A stretch of DNA of 64,000 nucleotides, from positions 3,782,001-3,846,000 of the forward strand of contig OZ251530.1 of NCBI GenBank assembly GCA_965243095.1, given 5' to 3'. This DNA is from VXYL01 sp965243095 (lineage in GTDB: Bacteria > Pseudomonadota > Gammaproteobacteria > Pseudomonadales > Azotimanducaceae). Shown in pieces: positions 54,455-63,813 of this stretch. Under the pieces are notes generated by a model. That model worked only from the letters and a program-made list of their open reading frames with translations. It did not search any database and was not told the origin of the DNA. The position numbers and the translations under genes were made by a program. Positions within the stretch are counted from its first letter, which is position 1. Each line of letters begins with the position of its first letter.

Positions 54455-54922
54455 CTAGCCGCGCAGTTGCCGTTCGCGCAGCTCGTCCAACGCCTTGCAG
54501 TCCACGCATTGCGTGGCGGTGGGGCGCGCCTCCAGCCGGCGCAGGCCGATTTCCACGCCGCAGGTTTCGCAGTAGCCGTAATCCGAATCCGCCTGGTCGA
54601 TGCGCTCCAACGTCTCGTTGATCTTGAGAATCAGCCGCCGCTCGCGGTCGCGGGTGCGCAGCTCGATGCCCAGCTCCTCCTCTTGAGTGGCCCGATCCAA
54701 GGGGTCCGGGAAGTTGGACGCCTCGTCCTGCAGGTGGTTCACGGTGAGGTCCACCTGCTCCATCAGCTCCCGTCGCCACCCGTCCAAGATGTGGCGGAAG
54801 TGATCGAGCTGCGCGGGGCTCATGTATTCCTCGCCTTTGGCCGGCTGATACTGCGGAATGCCGGATTTCGGCGACTCCGATGCCGTAGGCGGGGTTTGGA
54901 GGTTGGGGCGGTGCTCTGGCAT
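54455..54922 (-). CDS. dksA: RNA polymerase-binding transcription factor DksA
   Basis: A 155-residue DksA (E. coli 151). QLDHFRHILDGWRREL begins the coiled coil, whose tip includes DEASNFPDPLDRATQEEE (the Asp-Ala region replaced by Asp-Pro-x-Asp here), and the zinc motif is CETCG followed by CVDCK. It potentiates ppGpp effects at rRNA promoters. The N-terminal 30 residues are a proline-rich extension. The divergent region upstream is shared with sfsA. Confidence 0.95.
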   Translation of the reverse strand: MPEHRPNLQTPPTASESPKSGIPQYQPAKGEEYMSPAQLDHFRHILDGWRRELMEQVDLTVNHLQDEASNFPDPLDRATQEEELGIELRTRDRERRLILKINETLERIDQADSDYGYCETCGVEIGLRRLEARPTATQCVDCKALDELRERQLRG

Positions 54923-55108
54923 TGGGCATCGACTCCGCTAGTGCGTATGCTAGAAAGCCGCCCGCAACGGGCGTATCAACTAAGGGTGCGTAATCTACCA
55001 TGTAAACGCCCGGCGGGAATGTGCCTTTTCGCGCCCGCTCGCTGCAAACGAACGTGGCAATCAGGCGGTGGGATCTCGCCTTTCCCGGCCGATGATTCGC
55101 GCCGACTC

Positions 55109-55867
55109 GTGATTTTCCAGCCGCGCCTTGCGCGGGGCATTCTGTTGCGCCGCTACAAGCGCTTCCTGGCGGACGTCGAAACCGGCAGTGGGGCGCGCCG
55201 CAAGCGCACGACCATCCATTGCGCCAACACCGGCGCGATGACTGGCTGCGCCGAGCCGGGCAGCGCCGTGTGGTACTCCACCTCCGCGAACCCGCGCCGC
55301 AAGTACGCCTACACGCTGGAACTGGTGCGCGACGCCGACGGCGACTTGATCGGCGTCAACACGGGACGCGCCAACGGCCTAGTGGCCGAAGCTGTGGCGG
55401 CGGGCTTGCTGCCGGGCTTGCCGGCGGCGCCGCCGGAACCGGCACAGGCGATTGGTTCGGGACGAGCGTTCCTGCAACGCGAGGTGGACATCGGCGAGGC
55501 GGTGGCCGGCGAACGCGGGCGCTTCGACCTGCGCGTTGGCGATGTGTTCGTGGAAGTGAAAACGGTGACGTTGAAGGTGGCCAACGGTGCCGCCGGCGAA
55601 GGCGCGTTCCCGGACGCCGTGAGCGCCCGCGCCACGCGCCATGTGGCGGCGTTGACGGCGGTGGCGCGTGGTGGTGGGAGCGCGGCGCTGGTGTTTTGCG
55701 TCTTGCACGCCGGAATACGCTTCGTGCGGCCGGCGGACGAGATAGATCCGGCTTACGGAGCGGCGTTGCGCGCCGCCGCGGCGAGCGGCGTGAAGGTGTG
55801 GGCCTTGGGCTGCCGCATCTCGCCGCGTGGCATCGCGCCGTGCGGCCTTCTGCCGGTGGAGCTATAG
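55109..55867 (+). CDS. sfsA: SfsA family protein (sugar fermentation stimulation)
   Basis: A 252-residue protein. ARGILLRRYKRFLADVE, HCANTGAMTGCAEPGSAVWY, NPRRKYAYTLELV and VGDVFVEVKTVTL (a PD-(D/E)XK-like core) identify SfsA, proposed to be a DNA- or RNA-binding nuclease-fold protein. The frame is open far upstream, but GTG 55109 gives the normal start just before FQPRLARG. It is often next to dksA in gammaproteobacteria, as here. Confidence 0.9.
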   Translation: MIFQPRLARGILLRRYKRFLADVETGSGARRKRTTIHCANTGAMTGCAEPGSAVWYSTSANPRRKYAYTLELVRDADGDLIGVNTGRANGLVAEAVAAGLLPGLPAAPPEPAQAIGSGRAFLQREVDIGEAVAGERGRFDLRVGDVFVEVKTVTLKVANGAAGEGAFPDAVSARATRHVAALTAVARGGGSAALVFCVLHAGIRFVRPADEIDPAYGAALRAAAASGVKVWALGCRISPRGIAPCGLLPVEL

Positions 55868-55894
55868 CTGCGCGGGCGACAGTTCCCACGGCGC

Positions 55895-56899
55895 TCAAGG
55901 GCGGTAGCTTCCGCGCAGCTCCGCGTAGGCGGACGCGGTGGGCAGCCGGGCGCCGTGCTTGGCGACCAACGCCGCCGCGGCGTAATTGGCGAAGCGCGCC
56001 GCGTCGGCCGGTTCGGCGCCGGCCGTCAAAGCGTGCAGGCACGCGCCGGCGTAGATGTCGCCGGCGCCGGTGGTGTCCACCGCCGTGCTGGGAAAGCCGG
56101 GCACATGGGTTTCGCCATTCTTGGTGGCGGCCAAGCTGCCGGCGGCGCCCAGCGTGACGTTGACGTTCGGCGCGATGTCGCGCAGTTCGCGCAGGGCGAT
56201 GTCCAGCCGCTCGGCCCCCGCCCAGGCGAGCGCCTCCTCTTCGTTGCAGAACAGCTGGTGGACGCCGTTGCCGAGCATCTCTTCAAGGCCGTCGCGGCAG
56301 CCCAGCACCATGGACGGATCCGAGAGCGACAAGCTCGTGCGGGCGCCGGCGTCCGCGGCGATCTGGCGCGCCAGCACGGCAGCGGAGCGGCCGCTCTTCG
56401 CGGCGGCTAGGTAGCCTTCGATATAGAGGAACTGGGATTCCGCCACCGCCGCCTCGTCCACATCCGGCGGGCCGAGATCGGCGGAGACGCCAAGGCAGGT
56501 GGTCATGGTGCGTTCCGCATCGGCGGTGACGAGCGTGAGGCAGCGTCCGGTGTCGCCGCCGCCCCGCCGGCCGGCGATGCCGACGCCGGCCGCGCGCAGA
56601 TCCGCCGCGAACCGCCGCCCGGCATCGTCGTCTCCCAAGCGACAGATGTAGTGCCCGCGGCCGCCAAAACCTTGGACGGCGAACACCGTGTTGGCCGCGG
56701 AGCCACCGGACATGGACGAACGGAGCGAAACTTCCGCGGCGCGAAGTTCCGTTTCGGTCATTCCCATTCGCGCATCGTCCACCAGCGTCATGTGCCCCTT
56801 GGGGATGCCCTGAGCGCCGAGAAAACCGTCTTCGACCAAATACTCGAAATCCAACAGCGCGTTGCCGATGCCGCAGACGTCGTAGCGCGCGCCCCTCAC
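55895..56899 (-). CDS. PfkB-family kinase, adenosine kinase-like
   Basis: A 334-residue ribokinase-family protein. The substrate region is SLRSSMSGGSAANTVFAVQGFG, the ATP/catalytic motif DTTGAGDIYAGACLHAL, and a QLFCNEEEALAWAG segment lies between them. The first two motifs are close to adenosine kinase-like proteins of proteobacteria. It would phosphorylate adenosine or a related nucleoside or sugar. Its ATG overlaps the stop of the CLC gene, so both are probably expressed together, although no functional link is known. Confidence 0.8.
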   Translation of the reverse strand: MRGARYDVCGIGNALLDFEYLVEDGFLGAQGIPKGHMTLVDDARMGMTETELRAAEVSLRSSMSGGSAANTVFAVQGFGGRGHYICRLGDDDAGRRFAADLRAAGVGIAGRRGGGDTGRCLTLVTADAERTMTTCLGVSADLGPPDVDEAAVAESQFLYIEGYLAAAKSGRSAAVLARQIAADAGARTSLSLSDPSMVLGCRDGLEEMLGNGVHQLFCNEEEALAWAGAERLDIALRELRDIAPNVNVTLGAAGSLAATKNGETHVPGFPSTAVDTTGAGDIYAGACLHALTAGAEPADAARFANYAAAALVAKHGARLPTASAYAELRGSYRP

Positions 56900-58647
56900 G
56901 ATGCCTCCCGTGTTGGCCGCACGATGGCGGCGTGGTGTTCCACTTGCCGCCGGGTGAGCACACCGATCGTCGCCCCGCTGCGCATCCGTCGGACGCAGAG
57001 CACATCAACGCCGGCGGCGTCCAAGGCATCGAGCGCCTGCAGCAGCGTGGCGTTGCAGTCCAGGAAGACGGCCCGCCGGATGCCGGGAATGCTCGCCGGC
57101 GCCACGCCGGCTTCGGGCAAGATGCCGGCGCTGGCGGTCAAAGCGCCGGCGCCGACGACCCACGCCTTCCCGGCCTCGTCCGTCATTGCGATCCATGCCG
57201 GCGCCGCCGCCAGCGCATCGCTGGCGTCGTTCCGCGTCGCCGGCAGCGCCAAAGTGGTCACGTTGCGGGCCATGAGCGCCAACGCGCCGGTGCGCGCCAG
57301 ATGTTGCGCCACGGGGTCCGGCGGATAGCGGATGCCCCGCGCCTCGAGCGCGACGAGAAACACCGAGCGCTCCTTGAACACTTGGCTGACGGTCAAGGTG
57401 GCCACCACGATGATCAGCATGGCCGGCAGAATGATCACCGGATCCGAGGTGAGTTCCAACACCGCCACCAGAGCCGCCAGCGGCGCCTGCAACACCGCCG
57501 CCATCATCGCCCCCATGCCCAGCATGACATACAGCGCCGGCGCGGACGGGTCTCCAAGCCCCAGCGTATTGCCGACATAGCCCAGCAAGCCGCCCAGCAT
57601 CGCGCCCATCACCAACGCCGGGCCGATCGTGCCCAGCGGCAGCCCCACGCCCACGCAAGCCGCGGAAGCCACCAGCTTGGCCGCCAGCACCAGCAGCAGC
57701 GTGGGCCAAAGCAGCTCCCCCGCCAAGGCTTCTTCGATGCTGTCGTAACCAACGCCGAGCACCGCCGGGACGACCACCGCCAACGCCCCGGTGATGCCGC
57801 CGGCGAGGCTGGCGCGCAGCCAGAACGGCCACTTGCCGAGCCCGGCGAACACCTTCACCAACGCGATGAATCCGGCCGCCACGGTGCCTATCACCAGTCC
57901 CGCCAACACGATGTAGGGCAGTTCGAGAAGCGACTGCAAACCGCTTTCGGCAACCACGAACACGGTGGCGTCGCCGTGGAATCCGCGATACACCACCGTG
58001 GCCGTGACGGCGCTCAGGATCACCGGAATGAAGCTCGCGATGGTGTATTCCACCATCACCACCTCCATGGCGAAGATAACGCCGGCCAAGGGCGTGTTGA
58101 AGGACGCCGCGATGGCGGCGGCGCTGCCGCAGGCCACCAGCGAGCGCACGCAGTTGTTGGGCACCGCCAACGCTTGGCCGAGCAGGCTGGAAGCCGCGGC
58201 GCCGAGATGCACGGCCGGGCCTTCCTTGCCACCGGAGAGGCCCGCGCCCAGCGCCAAGACGCCGCCGCAGAACTGCCGCGCGGCGCTCGGCCAAGTCATC
58301 CGCCCGTGGTGGCGCGCCAACCGCTCCATGACGTGCGACACGCCGGTGCGCTGCAAGTCCGGCGGCGAACGGCCCAGAACGAGACCGATGACCAAGGCGG
58401 CAAGCAGCGGCGCCAAGAACCGCTCGGCGGCGGTGACTTGGAAACTCTCCGAATGGTCGCCGCGCAGCAGCCAGGCAACCCCTTCGATGGCGTACTCGAA
58501 CAGCAGCATCACGCCGGCGGTGGCGAGGCCGGCAAGCACGGCGAGCACGGCCAGCTGCGGCAGCGCGTCCACGCTGGCGAGGCGGTCCAGAAAGCGCTGC
58601 CACCAGCCGGGCTTGGCGTTTGCACCGCCGCTGGTTTTGTCACCCAT
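56896..58647 (-). CDS. CLC-family chloride channel/antiporter with CBS domain
   Basis: A 583-residue membrane protein. GLSGGKEGPAVHLGAAASSLLGQ contains the gating glutamate (GKEGP, Glu148 in E. coli ClcA), and GLPLGTIGPALVMGAMLG is the second pore motif. The selectivity GSGIP motif of the first part is replaced by QRTGVSHVMERL. A C-terminal cytoplasmic part of about 130 residues is CBS-like. It may act in acid resistance or chloride homeostasis; channel versus antiporter cannot be told from sequence alone. Confidence 0.88.
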   Translation of the reverse strand: MGDKTSGGANAKPGWWQRFLDRLASVDALPQLAVLAVLAGLATAGVMLLFEYAIEGVAWLLRGDHSESFQVTAAERFLAPLLAALVIGLVLGRSPPDLQRTGVSHVMERLARHHGRMTWPSAARQFCGGVLALGAGLSGGKEGPAVHLGAAASSLLGQALAVPNNCVRSLVACGSAAAIAASFNTPLAGVIFAMEVVMVEYTIASFIPVILSAVTATVVYRGFHGDATVFVVAESGLQSLLELPYIVLAGLVIGTVAAGFIALVKVFAGLGKWPFWLRASLAGGITGALAVVVPAVLGVGYDSIEEALAGELLWPTLLLVLAAKLVASAACVGVGLPLGTIGPALVMGAMLGGLLGYVGNTLGLGDPSAPALYVMLGMGAMMAAVLQAPLAALVAVLELTSDPVIILPAMLIIVVATLTVSQVFKERSVFLVALEARGIRYPPDPVAQHLARTGALALMARNVTTLALPATRNDASDALAAAPAWIAMTDEAGKAWVVGAGALTASAGILPEAGVAPASIPGIRRAVFLDCNATLLQALDALDAAGVDVLCVRRMRSGATIGVLTRRQVEHHAAIVRPTREAS

Positions 58648-58677
58648 GCGCTGCGCCCCTCGCTGGCGGCTGCCGGC

Positions 58678-59691
58678 TCAATAGCTCCACAACCACTGCG
58701 CTTGGTGTTCCAAGGGGGGGCGGGGTCGCCCGGCCAACGCGAGAAGCACGCTTTCCAGAGTTTGCCAAGGGTCGCCGCGCATCATGCCTTTGGCCTGCAT
58801 GTCCAATAGCGCGCAGTCGCGCGCGAGTTCGTCGAGCTTGGCCGCGCCGACGCGGCGCACCGTCGCCGTCAACGCTTGCAGACGGTTGCGCGCCATGCGC
58901 GGCTTGCCGCCGCCGGCGAGCTCCTGAGCGCGCTGCAATTGGGCAACCAACGCGCCAAGAATGGCGAACACCGCCACGCCTTGGCCCTGCAACGCGGCGA
59001 GCATCTTCCGCACCCGCGTCGGCTGGCCGCCGAACGCGGCGTCGAGCAGCGCGAAGGTGTCGAAGTGGGAGGAATCGCCAACCGCCTCCAACACCTCTTC
59101 CGCGCCGAGTTCGCGCGCTCCCAAGAGCTTGAGTTTCTCGATCTCCTGACGCGCCGCCAGCAAATTGCCTTCCACGCGCTCCGCGAGCAGCTCCAACGCA
59201 TCCGGGCGCAACTCCAAACCTTCGCCCCGACAACGCTCCTGCAACCAGCGCGGCAGCTCGCGGGCGGACACCGGGCGCAATCGCACCACCGCGCCGGCGG
59301 CTTCCAACGCTTTGCACCACGCGCTCGACTGCACACGCCACTCCAAGCCGACGGCGCGACACACCAGCATGGTATCCGGCAGTGGCGAAGCCAAATAGCC
59401 GCGCAAGGCGTCCGAACCAGCGCGGTCGAGGCCGCGCCCGGGCACACGCACGTCAAGCAGCCGCTTGGCACCGAACAGCGACAGATTGGCCGCTCCCTCG
59501 AACAGCTCGCGCCACTGCGCCCGCGGCAACGCCTCGAACATGGTGCGCTCGTCGAAGCCACGCTGCTTGGCGGTGGCGAACACCGCGTCGCACGCCTCGT
59601 CCACCAGCAGTTGCTCGTCGCCGAAGACCCAATAAACGGGGTGCAACTCGCCTTGCAAGTGCCGGCGCAGCTGCGCAGGTGGCACCTGCAT
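58678..59691 (-). CDS. holA: DNA polymerase III delta subunit
   Basis: A 337-residue protein (E. coli HolA 343). It has HPVYWVFGDEQLLVDEACDAV, the beta-clamp-opening wedge region NLSLFGAKRLLDVRVP, and a helical C-terminus RMARNRLQALTATVRRVG. Delta opens the sliding clamp within the clamp loader. ATG 59691 fits the family; the longer open frame upstream has no homology. The usual upstream partner lptE is missing here. Confidence 0.9.
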   Translation of the reverse strand: MQVPPAQLRRHLQGELHPVYWVFGDEQLLVDEACDAVFATAKQRGFDERTMFEALPRAQWRELFEGAANLSLFGAKRLLDVRVPGRGLDRAGSDALRGYLASPLPDTMLVCRAVGLEWRVQSSAWCKALEAAGAVVRLRPVSARELPRWLQERCRGEGLELRPDALELLAERVEGNLLAARQEIEKLKLLGARELGAEEVLEAVGDSSHFDTFALLDAAFGGQPTRVRKMLAALQGQGVAVFAILGALVAQLQRAQELAGGGKPRMARNRLQALTATVRRVGAAKLDELARDCALLDMQAKGMMRGDPWQTLESVLLALAGRPRPPLEHQAQWLWSY

Positions 59692-59736
59692 CCCCAACCT
59701 CCTTGAACCACGCTGCCCTTCACAGACAAGCCAAGT

Positions 59737-59764
59737 TTGCCACAGGGCACACCAAAGCCATAGT
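59737..59764 (+). promoter_or_regulatory. Possible promoter of the PLD nuclease gene
   Basis: TTGCCA (59737-59742), 16 bases, CATAGT (59759-59764), 57 bases before the GTG start. Fair -35, modest -10. Confidence 0.35.
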
Positions 59765-59820
59765 GGCTTTGACCTCCGTGGTAGGCTACCCGACTCCACC
59801 GCTCGCCCGAGGAACGACTC

Positions 59821-61032
59821 GTGGACTTCATTCGGCAGCCCGCGGAATCCGCTCGGCTGGGAGATCGGCTCAAGGACAATTTCTCCAAGCGGCAGTGGAC
59901 CAGCTTCCGCGCAGCAGTCGCCTTCGTCAAGCGTTCCGGAACGCGGCACCTCGCGTCGGCGCTGGCGGAGTTTTCCCGAACCGCCGACGTGGAGATCATC
60001 GCCGGCATCGATCATGGCGGCACGTCGGAAGAAGGGCTTCGGGATCTCTTGAACGCCGTTTCGCCCGAGGGGCGCGTGATCATCTTCCACAATCGCCTGC
60101 CGTCCACGTTCCACCCCAAGATCTACCTTTTCAAGAGTTCCTCGGCCGCCGATCTCATGATCGGTTCCGGCAACCTCACGGAAGGCGGGCTTTTCAGGAA
60201 TTACGAAGCCGGGTTGCATATCGCTTTGGACTTGGCCGCGCCGAGCGACGCCGCACTACTCGCCTCCGTCGAACAGGCGCTGGACGCTTGGACTGATCTA
60301 TCGTCCGGTAACGCGTTCGTGCTTGACGACGACTTTCTTGCTCGACTGCGCGAGCTCGGTCTCGCGCCATCCGAAGCACAATCGGCCACGAGCACGGAGG
60401 GTTCGCCGCAGCAGGACGATCCCGACCGTGCCAAAGCCTACGCTGACCCGTTTGCCGCCCGACCGGTGCCGCAGGCGCCCTCCATTCCGGGGCAAAGGCG
60501 ATCTACGACCGAGGAGGCAGGTTTGCCAGCAAATGCAGTTGACCCTGCGATACAACCATCTACCAGCCATGAACGCATTGGTTTCGTTATGATCTTGCAA
60601 CATGCAGATGTTGGCAAGCCCAAGGAAGGTAAATCGGCGAGTTCCCCGGAAGTGTTTATTCCACTCGCCGCCCGCAATGCACAACCTAGCTTCTGGGATT
60701 GGCCTGGTGCTTTCAAGTCAGATCCGGACAAACCCGGCAAGATGGATCGTCGCGGTGTGCGTCTTCTGCTGGATGGTGAGGTCGTGCTCGTGAACATGAT
60801 GACTTGGCCCGATCGGCACGACTTTCGACTACGAAGCGCAGCACTACGCAATGCTGGGAATGTCGGAGACATTTTGCGCATGGAGAAGGCTGACCCATCC
60901 AGCGACTGCGACTACGAAGCCGAGATAATGCGGAAAGACACTCCCAGATACTCGATGTATGAGACTCATTGTAGGGAGTCCGTGCGCAATTCCGATAGGA
61001 AGTATGGCTACTATTCTATTGAGCCTTCTTGA
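59821..61032 (+). CDS. PLD-family endonuclease, NgoFVII-like, probable restriction enzyme
   Basis: A 403-residue protein. The N-terminal ~170 residues form a phospholipase D-type nuclease domain with one HxK motif: FHPKIYLF (His98, Lys100), then MIGSGNLTEGGL; such enzymes cut as dimers. A hydrophilic linker (about 180-260) leads to a C-terminal part with FIPLAARN, FWDWPGAF and TWPDRHDFRLRSAALRNA, which resembles the DNA-recognition domain of NgoFVII-type restriction enzymes. GTG 59821 follows GAGGAA. The C-terminal half is more A+T rich than its neighbours, in line with transfer. It converges on, and overlaps by 17 bases, two DNA methyltransferase genes. Confidence 0.65.
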   Translation: MDFIRQPAESARLGDRLKDNFSKRQWTSFRAAVAFVKRSGTRHLASALAEFSRTADVEIIAGIDHGGTSEEGLRDLLNAVSPEGRVIIFHNRLPSTFHPKIYLFKSSSAADLMIGSGNLTEGGLFRNYEAGLHIALDLAAPSDAALLASVEQALDAWTDLSSGNAFVLDDDFLARLRELGLAPSEAQSATSTEGSPQQDDPDRAKAYADPFAARPVPQAPSIPGQRRSTTEEAGLPANAVDPAIQPSTSHERIGFVMILQHADVGKPKEGKSASSPEVFIPLAARNAQPSFWDWPGAFKSDPDKPGKMDRRGVRLLLDGEVVLVNMMTWPDRHDFRLRSAALRNAGNVGDILRMEKADPSSDCDYEAEIMRKDTPRYSMYETHCRESVRNSDRKYGYYSIEPS

Positions 61033-62617
61033 GCTTCAATATCTGTTCCGAGCGCATCGCGTTCTTCCGGAAAACATCTCTCGAAACTAGCATGTCCATC
61101 GCGATGTCGTCCTCCAGTTGAAACCCAATGTCGATGGCTATGGCAGCCAGGTGCTCCGCGGTACGGATTTCCACTGGTCGTCCTCCGGCTGTTGTGCGAT
61201 TGTTGCCGACGACGAGGAACATCGTGCCGCCGGGTTTCAACAGCAAGAACGCCTGCCGCATTGTCTCGCGCATGTCGAAGAAGTACTTGGCCAGCAGGGC
61301 CGAGAGGTTTTTTCTCCGGAAGCCGACAGCGCTGGTCTTGTTCAGCCGATCGATCCGCTGGATCAACATGCGTGTCTTGCGAGGCAGAAGGTTCTTTTGC
61401 GCCTCGAAGAGCGACCAGAGTTCCGTACGCCCGCCTGTTGTGATCTCGCGATTGCCAATCATTGACGCATCCCGCGACCGATGGCTTTCCCGTGGCAGAA
61501 GACCCAAGTAGATTAGGCTCAGCCGGTCCGTGTCGATATAAGGGAGCGCGGTGGCGTAGGGCGGGGAAGTGATGATCGCATCCACTTCGCCTACTAGATT
61601 GGAAAGAACCCCTGCCGCTTGGCGGGCGTCTGCTTCCCGCACGGCGTAGCGGCCAATCTTGCTATGCCGGCGTTCGTCCAGGAAAGCCGCCACGGTTCTC
61701 GTCGAGCGAGCCGCCTCCTTGAGGAATCGCGCAAGCGTCTCGCCGGTGGGAAGCTCCGTTGCCTCTCGGCGAACGCGCAAGTCGTCGTTCTTCTGCCAAG
61801 AAACGCCACGCACGATGTTGCTCAAGCAGACCCGATAGAACGCTCGCATCGTCTTGGTTGGCAATTGGCGTATGGCCGCTTCGATACGGTCTAGTTCCTT
61901 GATGGTTTGAGGCGCGAACCACCGCGCGAGATAGGTCTGATCGCTCTCCGCGAGTTCGGCGAAGCGTCGGATCGCTCCACCTTCGCGCCCTGGCTTGTTG
62001 AGCGTTCCTTGAAGGGTGCTGAAGGCGCTGTGCAGCGCGGCCGGCTTTAGCGACAGCGCCCGACACTTCACATCGGCAACGAAGACGGACAGCGGGTTCA
62101 TGTCCAGACCGTAGCTTCTGCGTCCGGACAGTCGCGCCTCCACGAGCGTCGTGCCGCTGCCGCACATGGGATCAAGCACGACGGCGTCGCTCGGCAGCCG
62201 CGCAATGTTCATCAATGCGCCGACGAGCTGCGGAAAGAACTTGCCGCGGTATTCATGCAACCCGTGGGTGGCGTAGCGCAGGCAACGCCTGTTAGGGAGT
62301 TTCATGGGGGCGGGGTCAAGCAGCGGCGTCATGGCGTCTTGCGCCGTTGCTCCGTTGCCGCAGAGGGCCAAGGTCGCCTCGCCCCGCAATTGCGCGGTGA
62401 GGCCGCTTGCGGGGTCGCCGATCGACTGCCAATAGGCCAGCGCTTCCCGCAGGATTGGTGCGTCGTTTTCGCCGGCGATGGAGAAAACCCGCGCCGTCGC
62501 GGCGTCGCCATCGACGGGGACAACTGGGCCGCTTGCCAATGCCCGCAGTTCCTGCAGCGCGAGCTGCCGCTCGAAAGGCTGGATGTAGGGCTTCATGCTG
62601 CAGGTTAGCGCACTCAT
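61016..62617 (-). CDS. DNA methyltransferase 2 (SPPY motif)
   Basis: A 533-residue enzyme. SAM-binding motif I is LDPMCGSGTTLVEA (about residue 150) and the catalytic motif is ITSPPYATALPYID (about 349), a signature of N4-cytosine and some N6-adenine methyltransferases. HEYRGKFFPQLVGALMNI before motif I is like the matching region of methyltransferase 1 (HPYPAKFIPQIPNALI), so the two are paralogues. An N-terminal extension of about 110 residues is not recognised. The start overlaps the stop of methyltransferase 1. Likely protects the strand that the other enzyme does not modify. Confidence 0.75.
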   Translation of the reverse strand: MSALTCSMKPYIQPFERQLALQELRALASGPVVPVDGDAATARVFSIAGENDAPILREALAYWQSIGDPASGLTAQLRGEATLALCGNGATAQDAMTPLLDPAPMKLPNRRCLRYATHGLHEYRGKFFPQLVGALMNIARLPSDAVVLDPMCGSGTTLVEARLSGRRSYGLDMNPLSVFVADVKCRALSLKPAALHSAFSTLQGTLNKPGREGGAIRRFAELAESDQTYLARWFAPQTIKELDRIEAAIRQLPTKTMRAFYRVCLSNIVRGVSWQKNDDLRVRREATELPTGETLARFLKEAARSTRTVAAFLDERRHSKIGRYAVREADARQAAGVLSNLVGEVDAIITSPPYATALPYIDTDRLSLIYLGLLPRESHRSRDASMIGNREITTGGRTELWSLFEAQKNLLPRKTRMLIQRIDRLNKTSAVGFRRKNLSALLAKYFFDMRETMRQAFLLLKPGGTMFLVVGNNRTTAGGRPVEIRTAEHLAAIAIDIGFQLEDDIAMDMLVSRDVFRKNAMRSEQILKLKKAQ

Positions 62618-63813
62618 TTTGCCATGCCTTTTGCAGGATCAGGATCGGGGTCAAGCCGCAGGATCAAGATGTGCTCGGTTTTGATTCGCCCGATGCTGGG
62701 GTTGAACGCCTTTCGAGTGGGCGCGATATTGCGGACGAAGCGCGCTGCCTCGCGAAACCCGGCGGTCGCCCCCGCCTCCGCAAGCAGAGAGGCGTTGTCG
62801 ACGCGTGCGCCGTTGATAGTGGAGTCCCCTATCACGAAGCAAGCGTATCGCTGGCGCCGCAGCCGCAGCCGCAGCCATTGGAAGATGGCTTCGAACTCCT
62901 TGCGGAAGGTCTCTGGAGTTGCCCGGTTTCGTCCCTTGGCGCTGTATTTCCGGTGGCTGCCGATTTCGATCTTCTTGAACTGCTCGGGATCCTGCCCCAG
63001 CCAGATCATCCGGGTTCGGTGGTACAGGTGGTAGCTGTACGCGTTGGGGTAAGGCGGGGATGTCACAACCAAATCCAACGGCGCCGTGTCTGGGGCTTCG
63101 AGAATGTCCGTGTTGAGCACATGGCAGGACGACCGCTCTTCCACGACGGCGCTCACCCGACGCACCGCCGAGGTTGCGGCATCGACTTGGCTGAGGTAGC
63201 GGCGCACCGCATCTCCGGGTTGAAAGGGCTTGTTGCGCCGGACGTAGCGGGTGTCCGAATCCTGCTTGGAAACCGTCACGATGATTGCGGATAGGCAAAC
63301 GGCGCACAGAACCCTTGCTCGTTCGCTGGAGATTTGGTCGATCTGCTGCCGCAACTCGGCCAGCTCCTCCACCACCGGCGGGTCGAACCAGAACTCGCAG
63401 ACATCCCGCGCTGGACGCCAGCCGGAGGAACGGAACGGCTCGCCGTTGGCAAACAGGTCCCCGGGGCACGACGTCGCCTTCCCCCGGGTTTGTTCGCAGG
63501 CGGCCCGATGCGCTGCCAGCTCTTGAAACTCCAAGTCCGTTAAGGAGGTCGTCTTGGCTCGGCTGATCAAGGCGGCAAGCGGGTTGGCGTCTATTCCGAT
63601 GGCGTTGCGCTTGAGTTGCAGCGCTTCCAGCAATGTCGTGCCGCTGCCGCAGAAGATGTCGGCAACGGTCTCCCCAGGGGACGAAAGCTCTTGAATCAGG
63701 GCGTTCGGGATTTGCGGTATGAACTTCGCCGGGTAGGGATGCAAGGCGTGCGTCAAGTGCCCGGTCTGGGCACCGGGGAAGTCCCAATCCACCTCTTTCA
63801 GCCTTGCAAGCAT
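62614..63813 (-). CDS. DNA methyltransferase 1 (SPPY motif)
   Basis: A 399-residue enzyme. HPYPAKFIPQIPNALI precedes motif I ADIFCGSGTTLLEA (residues 51-64), and the catalytic motif is VTSPPYPNAYSYHLY near residue 250. Motif I comes before SPPY, the reverse of the usual beta-class order. It is the first gene of a two-methyltransferase unit (ATGA overlap with the next), facing the PLD nuclease. Together they look like a restriction-modification system with an asymmetric site. Confidence 0.78.
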   Translation of the reverse strand: MLARLKEVDWDFPGAQTGHLTHALHPYPAKFIPQIPNALIQELSSPGETVADIFCGSGTTLLEALQLKRNAIGIDANPLAALISRAKTTSLTDLEFQELAAHRAACEQTRGKATSCPGDLFANGEPFRSSGWRPARDVCEFWFDPPVVEELAELRQQIDQISSERARVLCAVCLSAIIVTVSKQDSDTRYVRRNKPFQPGDAVRRYLSQVDAATSAVRRVSAVVEERSSCHVLNTDILEAPDTAPLDLVVTSPPYPNAYSYHLYHRTRMIWLGQDPEQFKKIEIGSHRKYSAKGRNRATPETFRKEFEAIFQWLRLRLRRQRYACFVIGDSTINGARVDNASLLAEAGATAGFREAARFVRNIAPTRKAFNPSIGRIKTEHILILRLDPDPDPAKGMAK

